From contig NZ_JAGHKO010000014.1 in assembly GCF_017742245.1 (NCBI RefSeq), positions 413,329 to 477,328 on the forward strand: a stretch of 64,000 nucleotides of DNA, given 5' to 3'. Source of the stretch: Niastella soli (GTDB taxonomy: Bacteria > Bacteroidota > Bacteroidia > Chitinophagales > Chitinophagaceae). The translations under genes were made by a program, and so were the position numbers. A model generated the notes under the pieces. That model searched no databases, was not told the DNA's origin, and saw nothing but the letters and a program-made list of their open reading frames with translations. Positions 20,301 through 29,509 of the stretch are shown here, piece by piece (position 1 is the stretch's first letter; every line of letters starts with the position of its first letter).

Positions 20301-20748
20301 CACAGGTAGCCTCCAGCAGCATGAACTCGCCGTTCTCATTTGTCATGCATTTATGAATGACGCCTGCGACCGTTACACCTGCAATGGGCTTACCCTCTGG
20401 ATCGGTTACCCGACCCGTTACATTTTTGGGGACCACCATAATGATGGCAGGTGATAACCTGTAATTTACCGGCTGCTTTTTAAAGGCCAGATCAAGCACC
20501 TCTTCGAGCGTAGCATTGTCTTTGTTGATGGTGACCGAAACAGTATACTTTGAACATTCAGCGTCCATCAAAAAACGCAGCCCGGCACGATTAGACAGGT
20601 CCCGCACTACCTTATAGAGGGATTCATTATCATAGTGCGCTGAAATGAGCTTCTTTGGGGCGTGTTGTTGCCCCTGGCTATACCCCTTGGTCACTACAAC
20701 CAAGCATACCATAGCAGTAAATACCATTACTTTAATCATCTTAACCAA
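17350..20748 (-). CDS. SusC/RagA TonB-linked outer membrane protein with STN signalling domain
   Basis: A 1132-residue outer membrane transporter. After the signal peptide ([15 protein letters not shown]) comes an STN (secretin/TonB short N-terminal) domain at about residues 35-105, which in this family contacts the FecR anti-sigma factor. A carboxypeptidase-regulatory-like domain ([20 protein letters not shown]) follows, then the plug with [27 protein letters not shown], and the beta-barrel ending in an aromatic residue (GVKCTF). The STN domain, the upstream FecR and the ECF sigma gene together show a trans-envelope signalling receptor that senses and imports its ligand. Partner SusD is encoded downstream. 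Confidence 0.95.
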   Translation of the reverse strand: [1132 protein letters not shown]

Positions 20749-21055
20749 TCACCCGGCTTGTTGCAGCAACCAATCCAATGTGACGTTATCGCAATAAAAT
20801 CTGTTTCCAGACCAGCCAGGATTTGTTTTAATAGGTTAAAGAAAAAATAATTAAACGCGTCCATTACTCACAAACCCCACGGACCAGACAGGCCCGCAGG
20901 GTGAAAGCACAGGATGGATAAGTGTCAGGAAAAAGGTTAAGCTAGATAGGTAAGGTCAAGTTAGATAGGATCGGCCTTTAACCAAAAAACTAAAGACCTA
21001 AGATTGAATGGCTAAGGATTTGAAAGAATGACGCAAGGTGCAGCCGGGATGAAGG
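20749..21055. other. Gene-free interval between FecR and STN-SusC genes
   Basis: About 307 bp upstream of the SusC gene hold no supported frame. The sequence includes loosely repeated TAGATAGG/AAGTTAGATAGG strings (about 20944-20970). This region should contain the promoter read by the ECF sigma factor, but I cannot identify its elements. Confidence 0.4.
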
Positions 21056-22297
21056 TCATGGTAATGGTTGTATAATTATTTTTTTTCCTTCTCTGGTAAA
21101 TTTGATCCCGGACCGGTCATGTAAATACCCCAGGATCATTTCAACGGGATCACTATGATAAAACTCTCCATTAAACGTTTTGGTGGGAATAGTCCCTTTG
21201 TATTCCACCTCCAGATCGTACCAGCGGCACAACTGATCAATGATCGATTTAACATCATCGTTCTCAAAAACAAACTTGCCGCTTTTCCAGGCTGTGGCTT
21301 TATTGATCGAAGCCGAGCCTGTTATTTTTTCCAGTTTCTTCTTTTTGGTGAGCACCGCCTGTTCGCCGGGCTTCAGGGTGATAGATTGTTTATCATCCAT
21401 CTTCGTCACCGTAACCTTTCCTTCCACCAGCGAGGTGCGCACAATACTGTCTTCTGCATAGGCCTGGATATTGAATTTGGTGCCATGTACTTCCAGTTTC
21501 AAACCAGGTGTTAGTACATAAAATGGTCGTTTACCGTCTTTTACCACATCAAAATAGGCTTCACCGGTTACCGATACCAATCGTTTACTACCGTCGAATG
21601 CCGAAGCAAAGAATACGGAAGAGGCACTGTTCAGCCATACTCTGCTGCCATCGGGTAACCACACCGGGTAAAACCCGCCTTTTAAGGTCAGTACTGTTTG
21701 TACCGTATCGGGTAACGGGAGATCACTCCGCCGGGCAACCGGGAACGCCAATCCACTGTCGCTTTTTGTTACCGGCATGCCATCGGAATACCCTACCACA
21801 CCGTTCGGTTGTTCATCCAGCGAAACAACCAGGTTAGCCGCCCGCTTCCAATAAGCTTTAACGGGTTTGGGCGTATAACTGGCATACTGGATGGTAGACG
21901 CAGCAGGCGTCACCGGCGGTACTACGTCTTGTTCCCGGTGTTGCCAGAGATACCAGGCAACAAACCCTGCCAGGGGAAACACCACCGCAGCAGCCGCTAC
22001 CCGGTATTTTCTCCAGACCGTGTATTTATTATGTAAGGGGTAAGCCGCTTCTTTATTCCTATCCCTGAGGTGGTGTGCTGCTTCAATTTTCTGCCAGGAA
22101 GCATCCACCTGTGCTTCGGCGTTCTGCATCCCCTTTACTGCCGCCATGATCCGGCGACGGTCTGTCAATGCCTGAAAGAGCTTTTGGTTGGTTGGATCCT
22201 GCAGGAGCTGATCTAATTCAAGTTGGTCATTTTTGGAAAGGTCATCTGTCAGGTGCCTGAATGCCAATTCAGCTATCCTGGTTTTCGTTGTAGCCAT
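21056..22297 (-). CDS. FecR-family anti-sigma factor
   Basis: A 413-residue inner-membrane anti-sigma protein. A cytoplasmic helical N-terminus (~residues 1-95) would bind the sigma factor. A single membrane helix lies at about 99-118 (RVAAAAVVFPLAGFVAWYLW). The periplasmic part contains the FecR domain (GGFYPVWLPDGSRVWLNSASSVFF, then VTGEAYFDVVKDGKRPFYVLT) and a C-terminal DUF4974-like domain (VFENDDVKSIIDQLCRWYDLEVEY). The ~90-residue linker between helix and FecR domain is rather long. It lies between the ECF sigma gene (136 bp upstream) and the STN-SusC gene, and should transmit ligand occupancy from the receptor to the sigma factor. Confidence 0.93.
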   Translation of the reverse strand: MATTKTRIAELAFRHLTDDLSKNDQLELDQLLQDPTNQKLFQALTDRRRIMAAVKGMQNAEAQVDASWQKIEAAHHLRDRNKEAAYPLHNKYTVWRKYRVAAAAVVFPLAGFVAWYLWQHREQDVVPPVTPAASTIQYASYTPKPVKAYWKRAANLVVSLDEQPNGVVGYSDGMPVTKSDSGLAFPVARRSDLPLPDTVQTVLTLKGGFYPVWLPDGSRVWLNSASSVFFASAFDGSKRLVSVTGEAYFDVVKDGKRPFYVLTPGLKLEVHGTKFNIQAYAEDSIVRTSLVEGKVTVTKMDDKQSITLKPGEQAVLTKKKKLEKITGSASINKATAWKSGKFVFENDDVKSIIDQLCRWYDLEVEYKGTIPTKTFNGEFYHSDPVEMILGYLHDRSGIKFTREGKKIIIQPLP

Positions 22298-22433
22298 ATA
22301 CCCAGTATTAGTGATGATAACTAGATTAAGGTTTATTCCCTGCTACCTATAAAGAGACAAAACCGGCCTCGATCTTTCACTTACTGGTAACTTTTTTTTA
22401 AAAAAATGAGAAAGGAGCTGCTAAGGACGCCTG

Positions 22434-23024
22434 TTAGGTGGGCGGAAAAAATAGTAAGAGTATGATTATAATGCTTTTATCTTTCAGGATTTGATACATT
22501 CTTTTAAGCGCCCGGTTCTTTATAATGTACACCGCGTTATTAGTAGTATTTAACAGCCGGGCAACTTCATCACTCTTTGTTCCTTTTAAAAAGAGTTCTT
22601 CCAACACAAAGGAGTAGTTGTCGGGCAATGTTTTCATTGCCTCTCTTATCAGGTTATAATACTCTGCTTTTACAATAAGGTCTTCAATGGAAGCTTCCTC
22701 GTCAGACACTACATCCAGCTCACTTGTTCCATAGTTCGATTTATCTCTTTTTAATGCTTTCAACCTGTCTAAACTTGCCCAACACACTCTTTTATATAAT
22801 ACCGCCTCCACATGCGACAGGGTCCCATACGTTTCTTTCTCCTCCATAAAACGATCAAAAACAGCGGTAACTACGTCCCAGGCATAATGTTCATCATTGA
22901 GGTAATCGTTGGCAGCCCAACATAATTTTGGGAACACCAGCTTATAAAACTCATAAGCTATAATGCGGTCCCGGCAATTGATCCCATGTAAAAACACTAC
23001 TTCATCGATAGGTTCATTTTTCAT
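22434..23024 (-). CDS. ECF RNA polymerase sigma-70 factor
   Basis: A 196-residue ECF sigma factor. Region 2 is represented by AYEFYKLVFPKLCWAANDYL and DVVTAVFDRFMEEKETY; region 4 by the HTH DNYSFVLEELFLKGTKSDEVARLLNTTNNAVYIIKNRALKRM. The C-terminus ends in a hydrophobic tail (SIIIILLLFFPP) that is often seen in Chitinophagaceae sigma factors of this group. It is the first gene of the set that continues with FecR, STN-SusC and SusD. A possible -7 element TAGCTTTG lies on the minus strand at 23193-23186. Confidence 0.93.
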   Translation of the reverse strand: MKNEPIDEVVFLHGINCRDRIIAYEFYKLVFPKLCWAANDYLNDEHYAWDVVTAVFDRFMEEKETYGTLSHVEAVLYKRVCWASLDRLKALKRDKSNYGTSELDVVSDEEASIEDLIVKAEYYNLIREAMKTLPDNYSFVLEELFLKGTKSDEVARLLNTTNNAVYIIKNRALKRMYQILKDKSIIIILLLFFPPT

Positions 23025-23185
23025 GTGAACAGATAATTAGGTGATGTAGAAGTCGGTTTCATACGGTTGGCTAAAGCCATATGAATTGATATTTGGAGGG
23101 TTCCAAATACATCATCACTTAAACTGGTTGGAATCTGACGGGGGAATCTCGTGTAACAGCTACACATGTAGCTTGCAGGAATATG

Positions 23186-23193
23186 CAAAGCTA
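23186..23193 (-). promoter_or_regulatory. Candidate -7 element of the ECF sigma gene
   Basis: The minus-strand octamer TAGCTTTG matches TAnnTTTG and lies ~160 bp upstream of the sigma factor ATG. No TTTG is seen at the usual -33 spacing, so this is a weak call. Confidence 0.3.
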
Positions 23194-23243
23194 CAAAATC
23201 CAGCATATATGATGCGTAAATTTTTACAGCCGTTTAGGTGGGC

Positions 23244-23280
23244 TAAAAACAATACGCCATCCGGGCCGGATGGCGTATTG
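23244..23280 (-). terminator. Intrinsic terminator of the SusC-SusD-TlpA operon
   Basis: A perfect 13-bp stem CAATACGCCATCC (23250-23262) with GGATGGCGTATTG (23268-23280) and a 5-nt loop is followed on the minus strand by GTTTTTAG. It lies 31 bp after the TlpA-like gene stop. Confidence 0.88.
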
Positions 23281-23311
23281 CATACATTGTTCATAGTGTG
23301 TTGATGCCTTA

Positions 23312-24571
23312 CTACTTATCTTCTTTTAAGAGCGTAGCTATTGTTTCATCGAACTCCTGTTTGAAGGCGTCATAATATTTTCCGGTGGCCGGGCCATCCA
23401 GACCAGTGTGTACTTTACGCACATTCCCTTTTTTATCAATAAAGATGGTGGTAGGAAATGCTTTGATCGATTCCAGCTGCGGTAATGTTTTCTGTGCCCG
23501 CAAGGTATCTGACACCGCCACTCCGGTTACCAGGAACGGGTATGTTACCGCAAATCTTTTCTGAAAAGGAGCCAGTGCTTTTTTTGAATCAGCAAAACTG
23601 GTAGACCGTTCGTATGCAAGTCCAATGATCTCCACTCCTTCCTGCTGATGCTGTTTATAATACTGACTTAAAAAGGCAGTTTCATCCATGCAGTTGGGAC
23701 ACCAGGAACCGAGGATCTGTACTACTACCACCTTGTTCTTATATTTTTCATCCTGAATGGAAACGGTATCACCATTTGTAGCTGGAAAACGAAAGCTGAG
23801 CCTGTTCTCGCCCGGTTTTAACTTTGTTTGCTCGTAACTATCGGGCAATTGCACGTGGTCATTCTTATGGGCCGTCCAGGTTTCCCGAGCGATAGCCCCG
23901 GAATAATAACCGGCCTGGGTGATGGTGCTGTCATTATCCAGTTTGGCGATAAACGAGATGGCATGACCACCATCAAAACCTGATAATTTTAAACTATCAC
24001 CACTAACAATACCTTCCAGGTAGCGGTAATCGCCGGTGGCGGTCCTAAAAGTGCCGGTCAGTTTGCCATTACTTTTTTGTTGAAATACCCCAATAGCCTT
24101 CTCCACTCTTTTCCCATTATTAAAACTCGTCTCCCAATTACCGGTGACGTTATACACGGCTTTGGCGGCTGGGGTATACCGTTCGCTATTTCCATACAGC
24201 GCATAAAACGGGATCTCCTGTTTTCTATCACCATAGCTTTTGCTGTATATTCCTTCCAGGTTGCCATCAGGTAATACCCGGACACTAAAACGCGACGCAA
24301 AGAACGGCATAGTGATCCAAAGTGAATCACCTTCCCTATGTACACTATCAACCAGCAATCGTTCGCTGCCATTTATTACATACAGCACCTGTTTATTCTT
24401 TACTACCGCCGTAGTAAAATTGAAAACGACCTGTTGCCCATCGGGTCTTTGCAAAACGGCGCGCCACGTACCTGTTTTCAGGAAGGGCTTTTTGTCCGCG
24501 GTCGTGAAGGCCATCAACCCACCAGCCATAAGCAACACGGCTGCCATTATTTTATTTATATGATCTCTCAT
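23312..24571 (-). CDS. TlpA-family thioredoxin-like protein
   Basis: A 419-residue exported protein with a signal peptide (AAVLLMAGGLMAFTTADK). The N-terminal ~260 residues form a beta-rich domain with two lipocalin/DUF-like halves (GTWRAVLQRPDGQQVVFNF and GNWETSFNNGKRVEKAIGVF). The C-terminal redoxin domain (~residues 260-415) has the active-site motif WCPNC in QILGSWCPNCMDETAFL and the cis-Pro region IKAFPTTIFIDKKG. It is the third gene of a SusC-SusD-TlpA operon, 10 bp after SusD, and is followed by a strong terminator. A role in thiol/disulfide handling of the imported compound or of envelope proteins is inferred. The neighbouring encapsulin/cysteine desulfurase operon makes a sulfur-linked role worth considering. 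Confidence 0.9.
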   Translation of the reverse strand: MRDHINKIMAAVLLMAGGLMAFTTADKKPFLKTGTWRAVLQRPDGQQVVFNFTTAVVKNKQVLYVINGSERLLVDSVHREGDSLWITMPFFASRFSVRVLPDGNLEGIYSKSYGDRKQEIPFYALYGNSERYTPAAKAVYNVTGNWETSFNNGKRVEKAIGVFQQKSNGKLTGTFRTATGDYRYLEGIVSGDSLKLSGFDGGHAISFIAKLDNDSTITQAGYYSGAIARETWTAHKNDHVQLPDSYEQTKLKPGENRLSFRFPATNGDTVSIQDEKYKNKVVVVQILGSWCPNCMDETAFLSQYYKQHQQEGVEIIGLAYERSTSFADSKKALAPFQKRFAVTYPFLVTGVAVSDTLRAQKTLPQLESIKAFPTTIFIDKKGNVRKVHTGLDGPATGKYYDAFKQEFDETIATLLKEDK

Positions 24572-24581
24572 CTCGTATAGT

Positions 24582-26021
24582 TTAATTCTTATCGAACCAC
24601 AACTTCGTCAAAAGATTATCTGCGCCCTGGTTGGCTACCGCTGTTTTATAGTTGGTGCCATTGAGCCCTTGTTCTGAACCTGGGTAGATCAACCGTACGG
24701 GGATCTTTTTATCCAGCACGCCGGCTGCAGCGGGCGTCAGCTGCGGATAATCGAGGCGGCGCCATTCGGCAAAGGCTTCCAGACCCTGACCGTATAAAGC
24801 GATCCATTTTTGTTCACCGATCGATTTTTTATAATTGACGGCATCATATTGTACACCCGACTGCCCCAGATAAGTATTAACAGTATTGACATCGTTAATA
24901 CCATATTGGTTAAGCGAAGCGGTAATGGCTGCTTTATACAGGGCAGAGGCATCTTCCGTTGTAAAGCCTCTGGCAGCGGCCTCTGCGCGGTCGAATAACA
25001 CTTCTGCATAACTGATGATCACGGCCGGCGATTTTGGGTCAAAGAAATAAGAACCGGGCCGGGAGGTCTTAGCCAGCCCGAGGTTATTGGCGTCGCTGTT
25101 GGTTAACCCGCTTGGCACGCCCACATATGTTGTAACTGAGGCATCAGTGGGTTTGTTGGCAAACACGGGGATGCGGGGATCGTTTACGGCAGTCAATTTA
25201 TCCAGCAGGGTTTTGCCAATGCGAAATTCATCGCGGGTATCGAACCAGGCGCTTACCGGGTTTTGCTGGGGTGATGTGGTGTAAACAAACTGCGCGGTTT
25301 CGGTATTGGCACTGATCAATCCACCGGCATCGCTTAGCACTTCTGTAATAGTTTGTTTTGCCTTTTCCGGCTCCCGGTCAGCAATACGCAGGGCTATGCG
25401 TAACCGCAAGGCGTTGGCAAATTTTTTCCAGCGATCGATCTTTCCGCCATAGATCACATCGCCCAGGATGGCATTCCCTGTTGTAGTTAACCCAGCGGAA
25501 GCATTTTTCAACTCCTCCAATAATCCGAAATACACATCCTTCTGGGTGTCGTATGCAGGCGTTAAATTGTTTTTGATATCACCAGCCTGTTTGTACGGAA
25601 TATCGCCATAGGCATCGGTGAGCAAACTAAACACCCATGACCGCAGGATCACCGCTACGTTCTTGTAATTTACATTGGCCCTTTCATCGGGCAGTTGAAT
25701 GATGGTATTGAGGTTGGTGATGCTTTGCGCATAGGCCGTATTCCAAAGCGAGGTAAAGCTGCTATTGGAAAAAATATACCGGTCGGGTTCTGTATACTGA
25801 ATTTTCGCCCAGTGTTGTATGATCAACAGGGTGGAATTGAAATTATTATCAGCGCCCCAATACAGATCGGCACTAATTTTCTGTGAAGCGGTAAGCAGGT
25901 AATCCGGCTGCGGGTTTTCGGTAGCATTGGGATTCTTATTTATCTCCGCCAGGTCTTTTTTGCAAGACACCGCCATCATCACTATCCCGGCTATAACTAT
26001 CTTATTTATTGTTCTGATCAT
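24582..26021 (-). CDS. SusD/RagB-family outer membrane lipoprotein (SusD-like 2 type)
   Basis: A 479-residue lipoprotein with a signal peptide ending at Cys20 (MMAVSC-KKDLAEINKNPNA). The DLAEINKNPNAT start and the C-terminal block EQKWIALYGQGLEAFAEWRR followed by IPVRLIYPGSEQ are characteristic of the SusD-like group that pairs with SusC proteins in non-glycan as well as glycan uptake loci. It lies 10 bp after the SusC gene and 10 bp before the TlpA-like gene. It should form the lid of the SusC barrel at 26032-29211. Confidence 0.92.
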   Translation of the reverse strand: MIRTINKIVIAGIVMMAVSCKKDLAEINKNPNATENPQPDYLLTASQKISADLYWGADNNFNSTLLIIQHWAKIQYTEPDRYIFSNSSFTSLWNTAYAQSITNLNTIIQLPDERANVNYKNVAVILRSWVFSLLTDAYGDIPYKQAGDIKNNLTPAYDTQKDVYFGLLEELKNASAGLTTTGNAILGDVIYGGKIDRWKKFANALRLRIALRIADREPEKAKQTITEVLSDAGGLISANTETAQFVYTTSPQQNPVSAWFDTRDEFRIGKTLLDKLTAVNDPRIPVFANKPTDASVTTYVGVPSGLTNSDANNLGLAKTSRPGSYFFDPKSPAVIISYAEVLFDRAEAAARGFTTEDASALYKAAITASLNQYGINDVNTVNTYLGQSGVQYDAVNYKKSIGEQKWIALYGQGLEAFAEWRRLDYPQLTPAAAGVLDKKIPVRLIYPGSEQGLNGTNYKTAVANQGADNLLTKLWFDKN

Positions 26022-26031
26022 TGTGCTGCTT

Positions 26032-29000
26032 TTAAAATTTGAGGTTAAGGTTCAGGCCATAGCTTCTTACAGTGGGGTTGCCCAGGTCTTCCAGGCCCTG
26101 CGCATTTCCATTGGTAAAGGCTGTTTCGGGATCAATATTGGGAACATTCTTGTGTATGATCCAAAGGTTGCGGCCCACCAGCGATACCGTAGCACTCACA
26201 CCCTTGATCTTTCTGATAAACCTGGCCGGGATGGTATACCCCAGTTTTACTTCGCGCAGCTTTACATAATCGGCACTGTAAACGAATTGTTCTTCTATAC
26301 TCCGGGGCGCTTTGTAATACTGGGAAGCGGGAATAATGGTCGTATTGGCATTACCTGCAGTGGTCACCCCTTTCCAGATCATCCCGTCATCATATACCGC
26401 TTCACCACCTGGCGCATTGCCGCCTTTAGGCAGGGCCACGGTACCATTTTCCTTTTTGTTTCCAGGATAGTAATAATATAAACCACCATGTTCCGCATCG
26501 CGGCCGGGCAGGGTCATAGCCAGCACACCGGTATAACTGCCGGTTGAATTGGTGCCAGCGAATAATGATCCACCGATGCTTGCATCAACCAGGAAGGAGA
26601 AATGGAAATTGTTATAGGAAAAACTGTTGGTTACGCCGCCAATCCAGTTGGGCGTATATTTTCCCAGTACTTTCTTATTAGGATCAGCCTGAGGAAGGCC
26701 ACCGGCATTAACAACGATATTACCAGCGGCATCGCGCAGATAGGCATTCCCGTACAGGGTGCCATAGGCTTTACCAACGCCAGCGATCACCTGTACGCTG
26801 CGATAAGAACCCATTACAAAGTTTTGCAACAGGCCTTCATCATCCAGCTTTAATACCTTGCTTCTGTTGGCACCATAATTCACATCTACATCCCACTGGA
26901 ACAATCTGGTTTTAACAGGGGTAACACCCAACTGTACTTCAATACCCTTATTATTGATCTTGCCGGCATTCATCAGCTTTTTGGTATAGCCGGTGGTAGC
27001 GCTTACATCTACATTTAAGATCTGATCAATACTATTGGTATTATACAAACTCACATCCAGTCGTACCCGGTTATTCCAAAAACCGGCTTCAAAACCCAGC
27101 TCAGTAGAGTTGGTGCTTTCTGACTGCAGGTCAGGATTCTGATCAGTGCCCGTAGTGGTTAACTGCGGATTGCCATTAAACGGTGCATTAAAATTGTACG
27201 TATTTATCAGTTGATAAGGCTGTGCATCAGCACCCACCGTTGACCAGCCGCCACGGATGCGGGCAAAATTCAGCACGCGGTTTTGGATATGAAAAGCTTC
27301 CGTCAACACAAAACTTGCATTTACAGAAGGGTAATAATAGGACATGTTCTGTACCGGCAAGGTAGAAGAACGGTCGTTACGCGCCGTAAGATTCACGAAG
27401 GCGTAATTTCTAAAACCTACCTGCGCCGAAGCAAATGCACTGATCGTTCTTAATTTGGAATATACATTTGATGACACCAACGGGTCTCTGGAGTTGGCGA
27501 GTGTATATACATTCGCCACTGCCAGTTTGGGCGCCTGCTGGTCGTTCTCTTCAAAAGTCTTGGAGCGCAGGTTACCGCCAGCCATTACATCAAGACTGAA
27601 ATCGGCATTTATGTTTTTATTGTAACGAAGGGTTGCCTCTGTATTGTTCTCATTTACGGTAAACGCATCTTCTTCATAAGAGCCATAAGGCGTACCATTG
27701 GTGCCATACGCGATCTTTAGTTTGCGACGGTCGGTGTAATAATCACTTCCTGTTTTGAAACTAAAGTTCAATCCATCAATAATGGCATAATCGAGTTTTA
27801 CCCCGCCGATAAACCGGTTACGCCGTTGGCTTACGGTATTTTCATACGCTACCCAAAAAGGGTTGCTGTAATAACTGTTGTTCCAGTTAAACGATTCGCC
27901 ATTGGCGTTTTTATAATTGCGCAATTGCTCCATATCAACCTGCCGGCCAAACCAGGTAAACTGCAGCATGGTGCTGGTTGATCTTTTACCGCCAACGCCG
28001 GGTAAATTGGGGGCATTGTCGACGATGTAGTTGGCATTTACCCCGATCTTTACTTTTGGGTTGACCGTAAACTGGGCATTAAAGCTCACATTGTTTTTAC
28101 GGGCCTCACTGTTGGGCACAATACCGGATTGTTTTTCATTACCGAAACCAATGCGGTAATTATAACTTTCACCAGCGCCTTCCAGGGCTACGCTATTATT
28201 AAGTAATACACCCGTTCTGAAAAAATCCCGTACGTTATTGGGATGCGCTACAAAAGGCGCCGGTGTACCGTTGGAGAAAAATTGGGTGATCAGTTGCCCG
28301 TCCATTTTAGGCCCCCAGCTTTCATCCACATAATCATTTACGCCACTCTTTCCATCCACCCAGCTGAATTTACCTTCGGCACCTTGTCCGAACACATTCT
28401 GATACTCAGGCAATATCAACAGAGTTGACAAAGTAGTATTGGAGTTGATAGTTACACCCAATCCCTGTTTCTTTTTACCGGATTTTGTTTTTATCATGAT
28501 AACGCCATGCGCCGCTCTTGAGCCATACAGGGCGGCCGCGTTGGGTCCTTTTAAAACACTGATAGACTCTATATCTTCTGCATTGATATCGGCAATGGCA
28601 TTGCGGTAATCTCTTGACCCGCCGGCGCCGAGTTGGGAGTTATCTACGGGTATATCATCTACTACAAATAAAGGTTCATTTGGCCCATTGATAGATGTTT
28701 CCCCCCGAATAATGATCCGGGAAGAACCCATATCGCCCTGGGTATTGGTAACCCGCACCCCCGCCACTTTACCGGCAAAGGCATTCACCAGGTTCGATTC
28801 TTTGGCTTCCGCGACGTCGGCTGATTTCAATTGCTGGGTTGCGTATCCCAGCGATTTCCGCTGCTTCGAAACACCCAGGGCTGTTACCACCACGGCGTCC
28901 AGCGATTTATCGGATGGTGTTAATTCAATCACCAGTTGATTGGTAGCCGTGTCAATCAGCACCTGTTGGGTCTCATAGCCAATATGGGAAATGGTCAATA

Positions 29001-29211
29001 CAGCGTTCGGGGCAACCGTAATGGAAAAGTTTCCACCGCCATCAGAAACGCTGGTATTTTTAATAGTGGCGCCCAGGATGGTAACTCCTGCGAGCGGCGC
29101 ACCAGTTGTTTTTGCCTTCACAAGGCCAGTCACTGTTTTGGTTTGGGCTTTTACCAACGCGGGTAAAATCACCAGTAAGACAAATACAATTCGCGTAACG
29201 ATCCTTATCAT
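26032..29211 (-). CDS. SusC/RagA TonB-linked outer membrane protein
   Basis: A 1059-residue SusC-like transporter. Signal peptide (VFVLLVILPALVKAQ), a carboxypeptidase-regulatory-like domain (VTGLVKAKTTGAPLAGVTIL to VLTISHIGYETQQV), the TonB-box region, and plug motifs (SRIIIRGETSINGPNEPLFV, then IESISVLKGPNAAALYGSRAAHG) precede a beta-barrel ending in YGLNLNLKF. There is no STN domain, so it is not coupled to a FecR system. It heads the SusC-SusD-TlpA operon and has a consensus Bacteroidota promoter ~170 bp upstream. The ligand is unknown. Confidence 0.95.
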   Translation of the reverse strand: MIRIVTRIVFVLLVILPALVKAQTKTVTGLVKAKTTGAPLAGVTILGATIKNTSVSDGGGNFSITVAPNAVLTISHIGYETQQVLIDTATNQLVIELTPSDKSLDAVVVTALGVSKQRKSLGYATQQLKSADVAEAKESNLVNAFAGKVAGVRVTNTQGDMGSSRIIIRGETSINGPNEPLFVVDDIPVDNSQLGAGGSRDYRNAIADINAEDIESISVLKGPNAAALYGSRAAHGVIMIKTKSGKKKQGLGVTINSNTTLSTLLILPEYQNVFGQGAEGKFSWVDGKSGVNDYVDESWGPKMDGQLITQFFSNGTPAPFVAHPNNVRDFFRTGVLLNNSVALEGAGESYNYRIGFGNEKQSGIVPNSEARKNNVSFNAQFTVNPKVKIGVNANYIVDNAPNLPGVGGKRSTSTMLQFTWFGRQVDMEQLRNYKNANGESFNWNNSYYSNPFWVAYENTVSQRRNRFIGGVKLDYAIIDGLNFSFKTGSDYYTDRRKLKIAYGTNGTPYGSYEEDAFTVNENNTEATLRYNKNINADFSLDVMAGGNLRSKTFEENDQQAPKLAVANVYTLANSRDPLVSSNVYSKLRTISAFASAQVGFRNYAFVNLTARNDRSSTLPVQNMSYYYPSVNASFVLTEAFHIQNRVLNFARIRGGWSTVGADAQPYQLINTYNFNAPFNGNPQLTTTGTDQNPDLQSESTNSTELGFEAGFWNNRVRLDVSLYNTNSIDQILNVDVSATTGYTKKLMNAGKINNKGIEVQLGVTPVKTRLFQWDVDVNYGANRSKVLKLDDEGLLQNFVMGSYRSVQVIAGVGKAYGTLYGNAYLRDAAGNIVVNAGGLPQADPNKKVLGKYTPNWIGGVTNSFSYNNFHFSFLVDASIGGSLFAGTNSTGSYTGVLAMTLPGRDAEHGGLYYYYPGNKKENGTVALPKGGNAPGGEAVYDDGMIWKGVTTAGNANTTIIPASQYYKAPRSIEEQFVYSADYVKLREVKLGYTIPARFIRKIKGVSATVSLVGRNLWIIHKNVPNIDPETAFTNGNAQGLEDLGNPTVRSYGLNLNLKF

Positions 29212-29389
29212 TATATATATTTATAAGTTAGTTGAAACCAATGGCGCTCCGACGAGTCGGAGTGCCCTGCCCTCTACAATAAGCGCGGCAGGCAAAAGCC
29301 CAAACAAGCATTCATTAAATGGGAAAAATTCAATATCGCCGGGAGGCATCCTATTAACCCTACAGAGTAACTAGAGTAATACGACGGCA

Positions 29390-29420
29390 CAAATATAAAA
29401 AGCGTAAAAGTATTGTCAAA
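29390..29420 (-). promoter_or_regulatory. Consensus Bacteroidota promoter of the SusC-SusD-TlpA operon
   Basis: On the minus strand TTTG (29420-29417), 19 nt, then TATATTTG (29397-29390) matches the TTTG-N19-TAnnTTTG consensus exactly. Transcription should start near 29383, leaving a leader of about 170 nt. The spacing and both elements are read directly from the sequence; use as a promoter is inferred. Confidence 0.8.
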
Positions 29421-29426
29421 ATTATT

Positions 29427-29441
29427 CTACTCTTTTAGTAG
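29427..29441. promoter_or_regulatory. Inverted repeat upstream of the SusC promoter, candidate operator
   Basis: CTACT-CTTTT-AGTAG is a perfect 5-5-5 inverted repeat immediately upstream of the -33 element (centre about -51 relative to the predicted start). A similar element lies upstream of the encapsulin operon (32181-32197). The position suits an activator. The identity of the regulator is unknown. Confidence 0.45.
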
Positions 29442-29458
29442 GCTAATATATAGACCAT

Positions 29459-29488
29459 AAAAAAAGGCCTGCAAATTCCTGCAAGCCT
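29459..29488 (-). terminator. Intrinsic terminator of the encapsulin operon
   Basis: On the minus strand AGGCTTGC, an 8-nt loop, and GCAGGCCT (one G-T pair) is followed by seven T residues. It lies 22 bp after the stop codon of the cysteine desulfurase cargo gene. Confidence 0.85.
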
Positions 29489-29509
29489 CTATAGAAAACA
29501 AACAGCCAG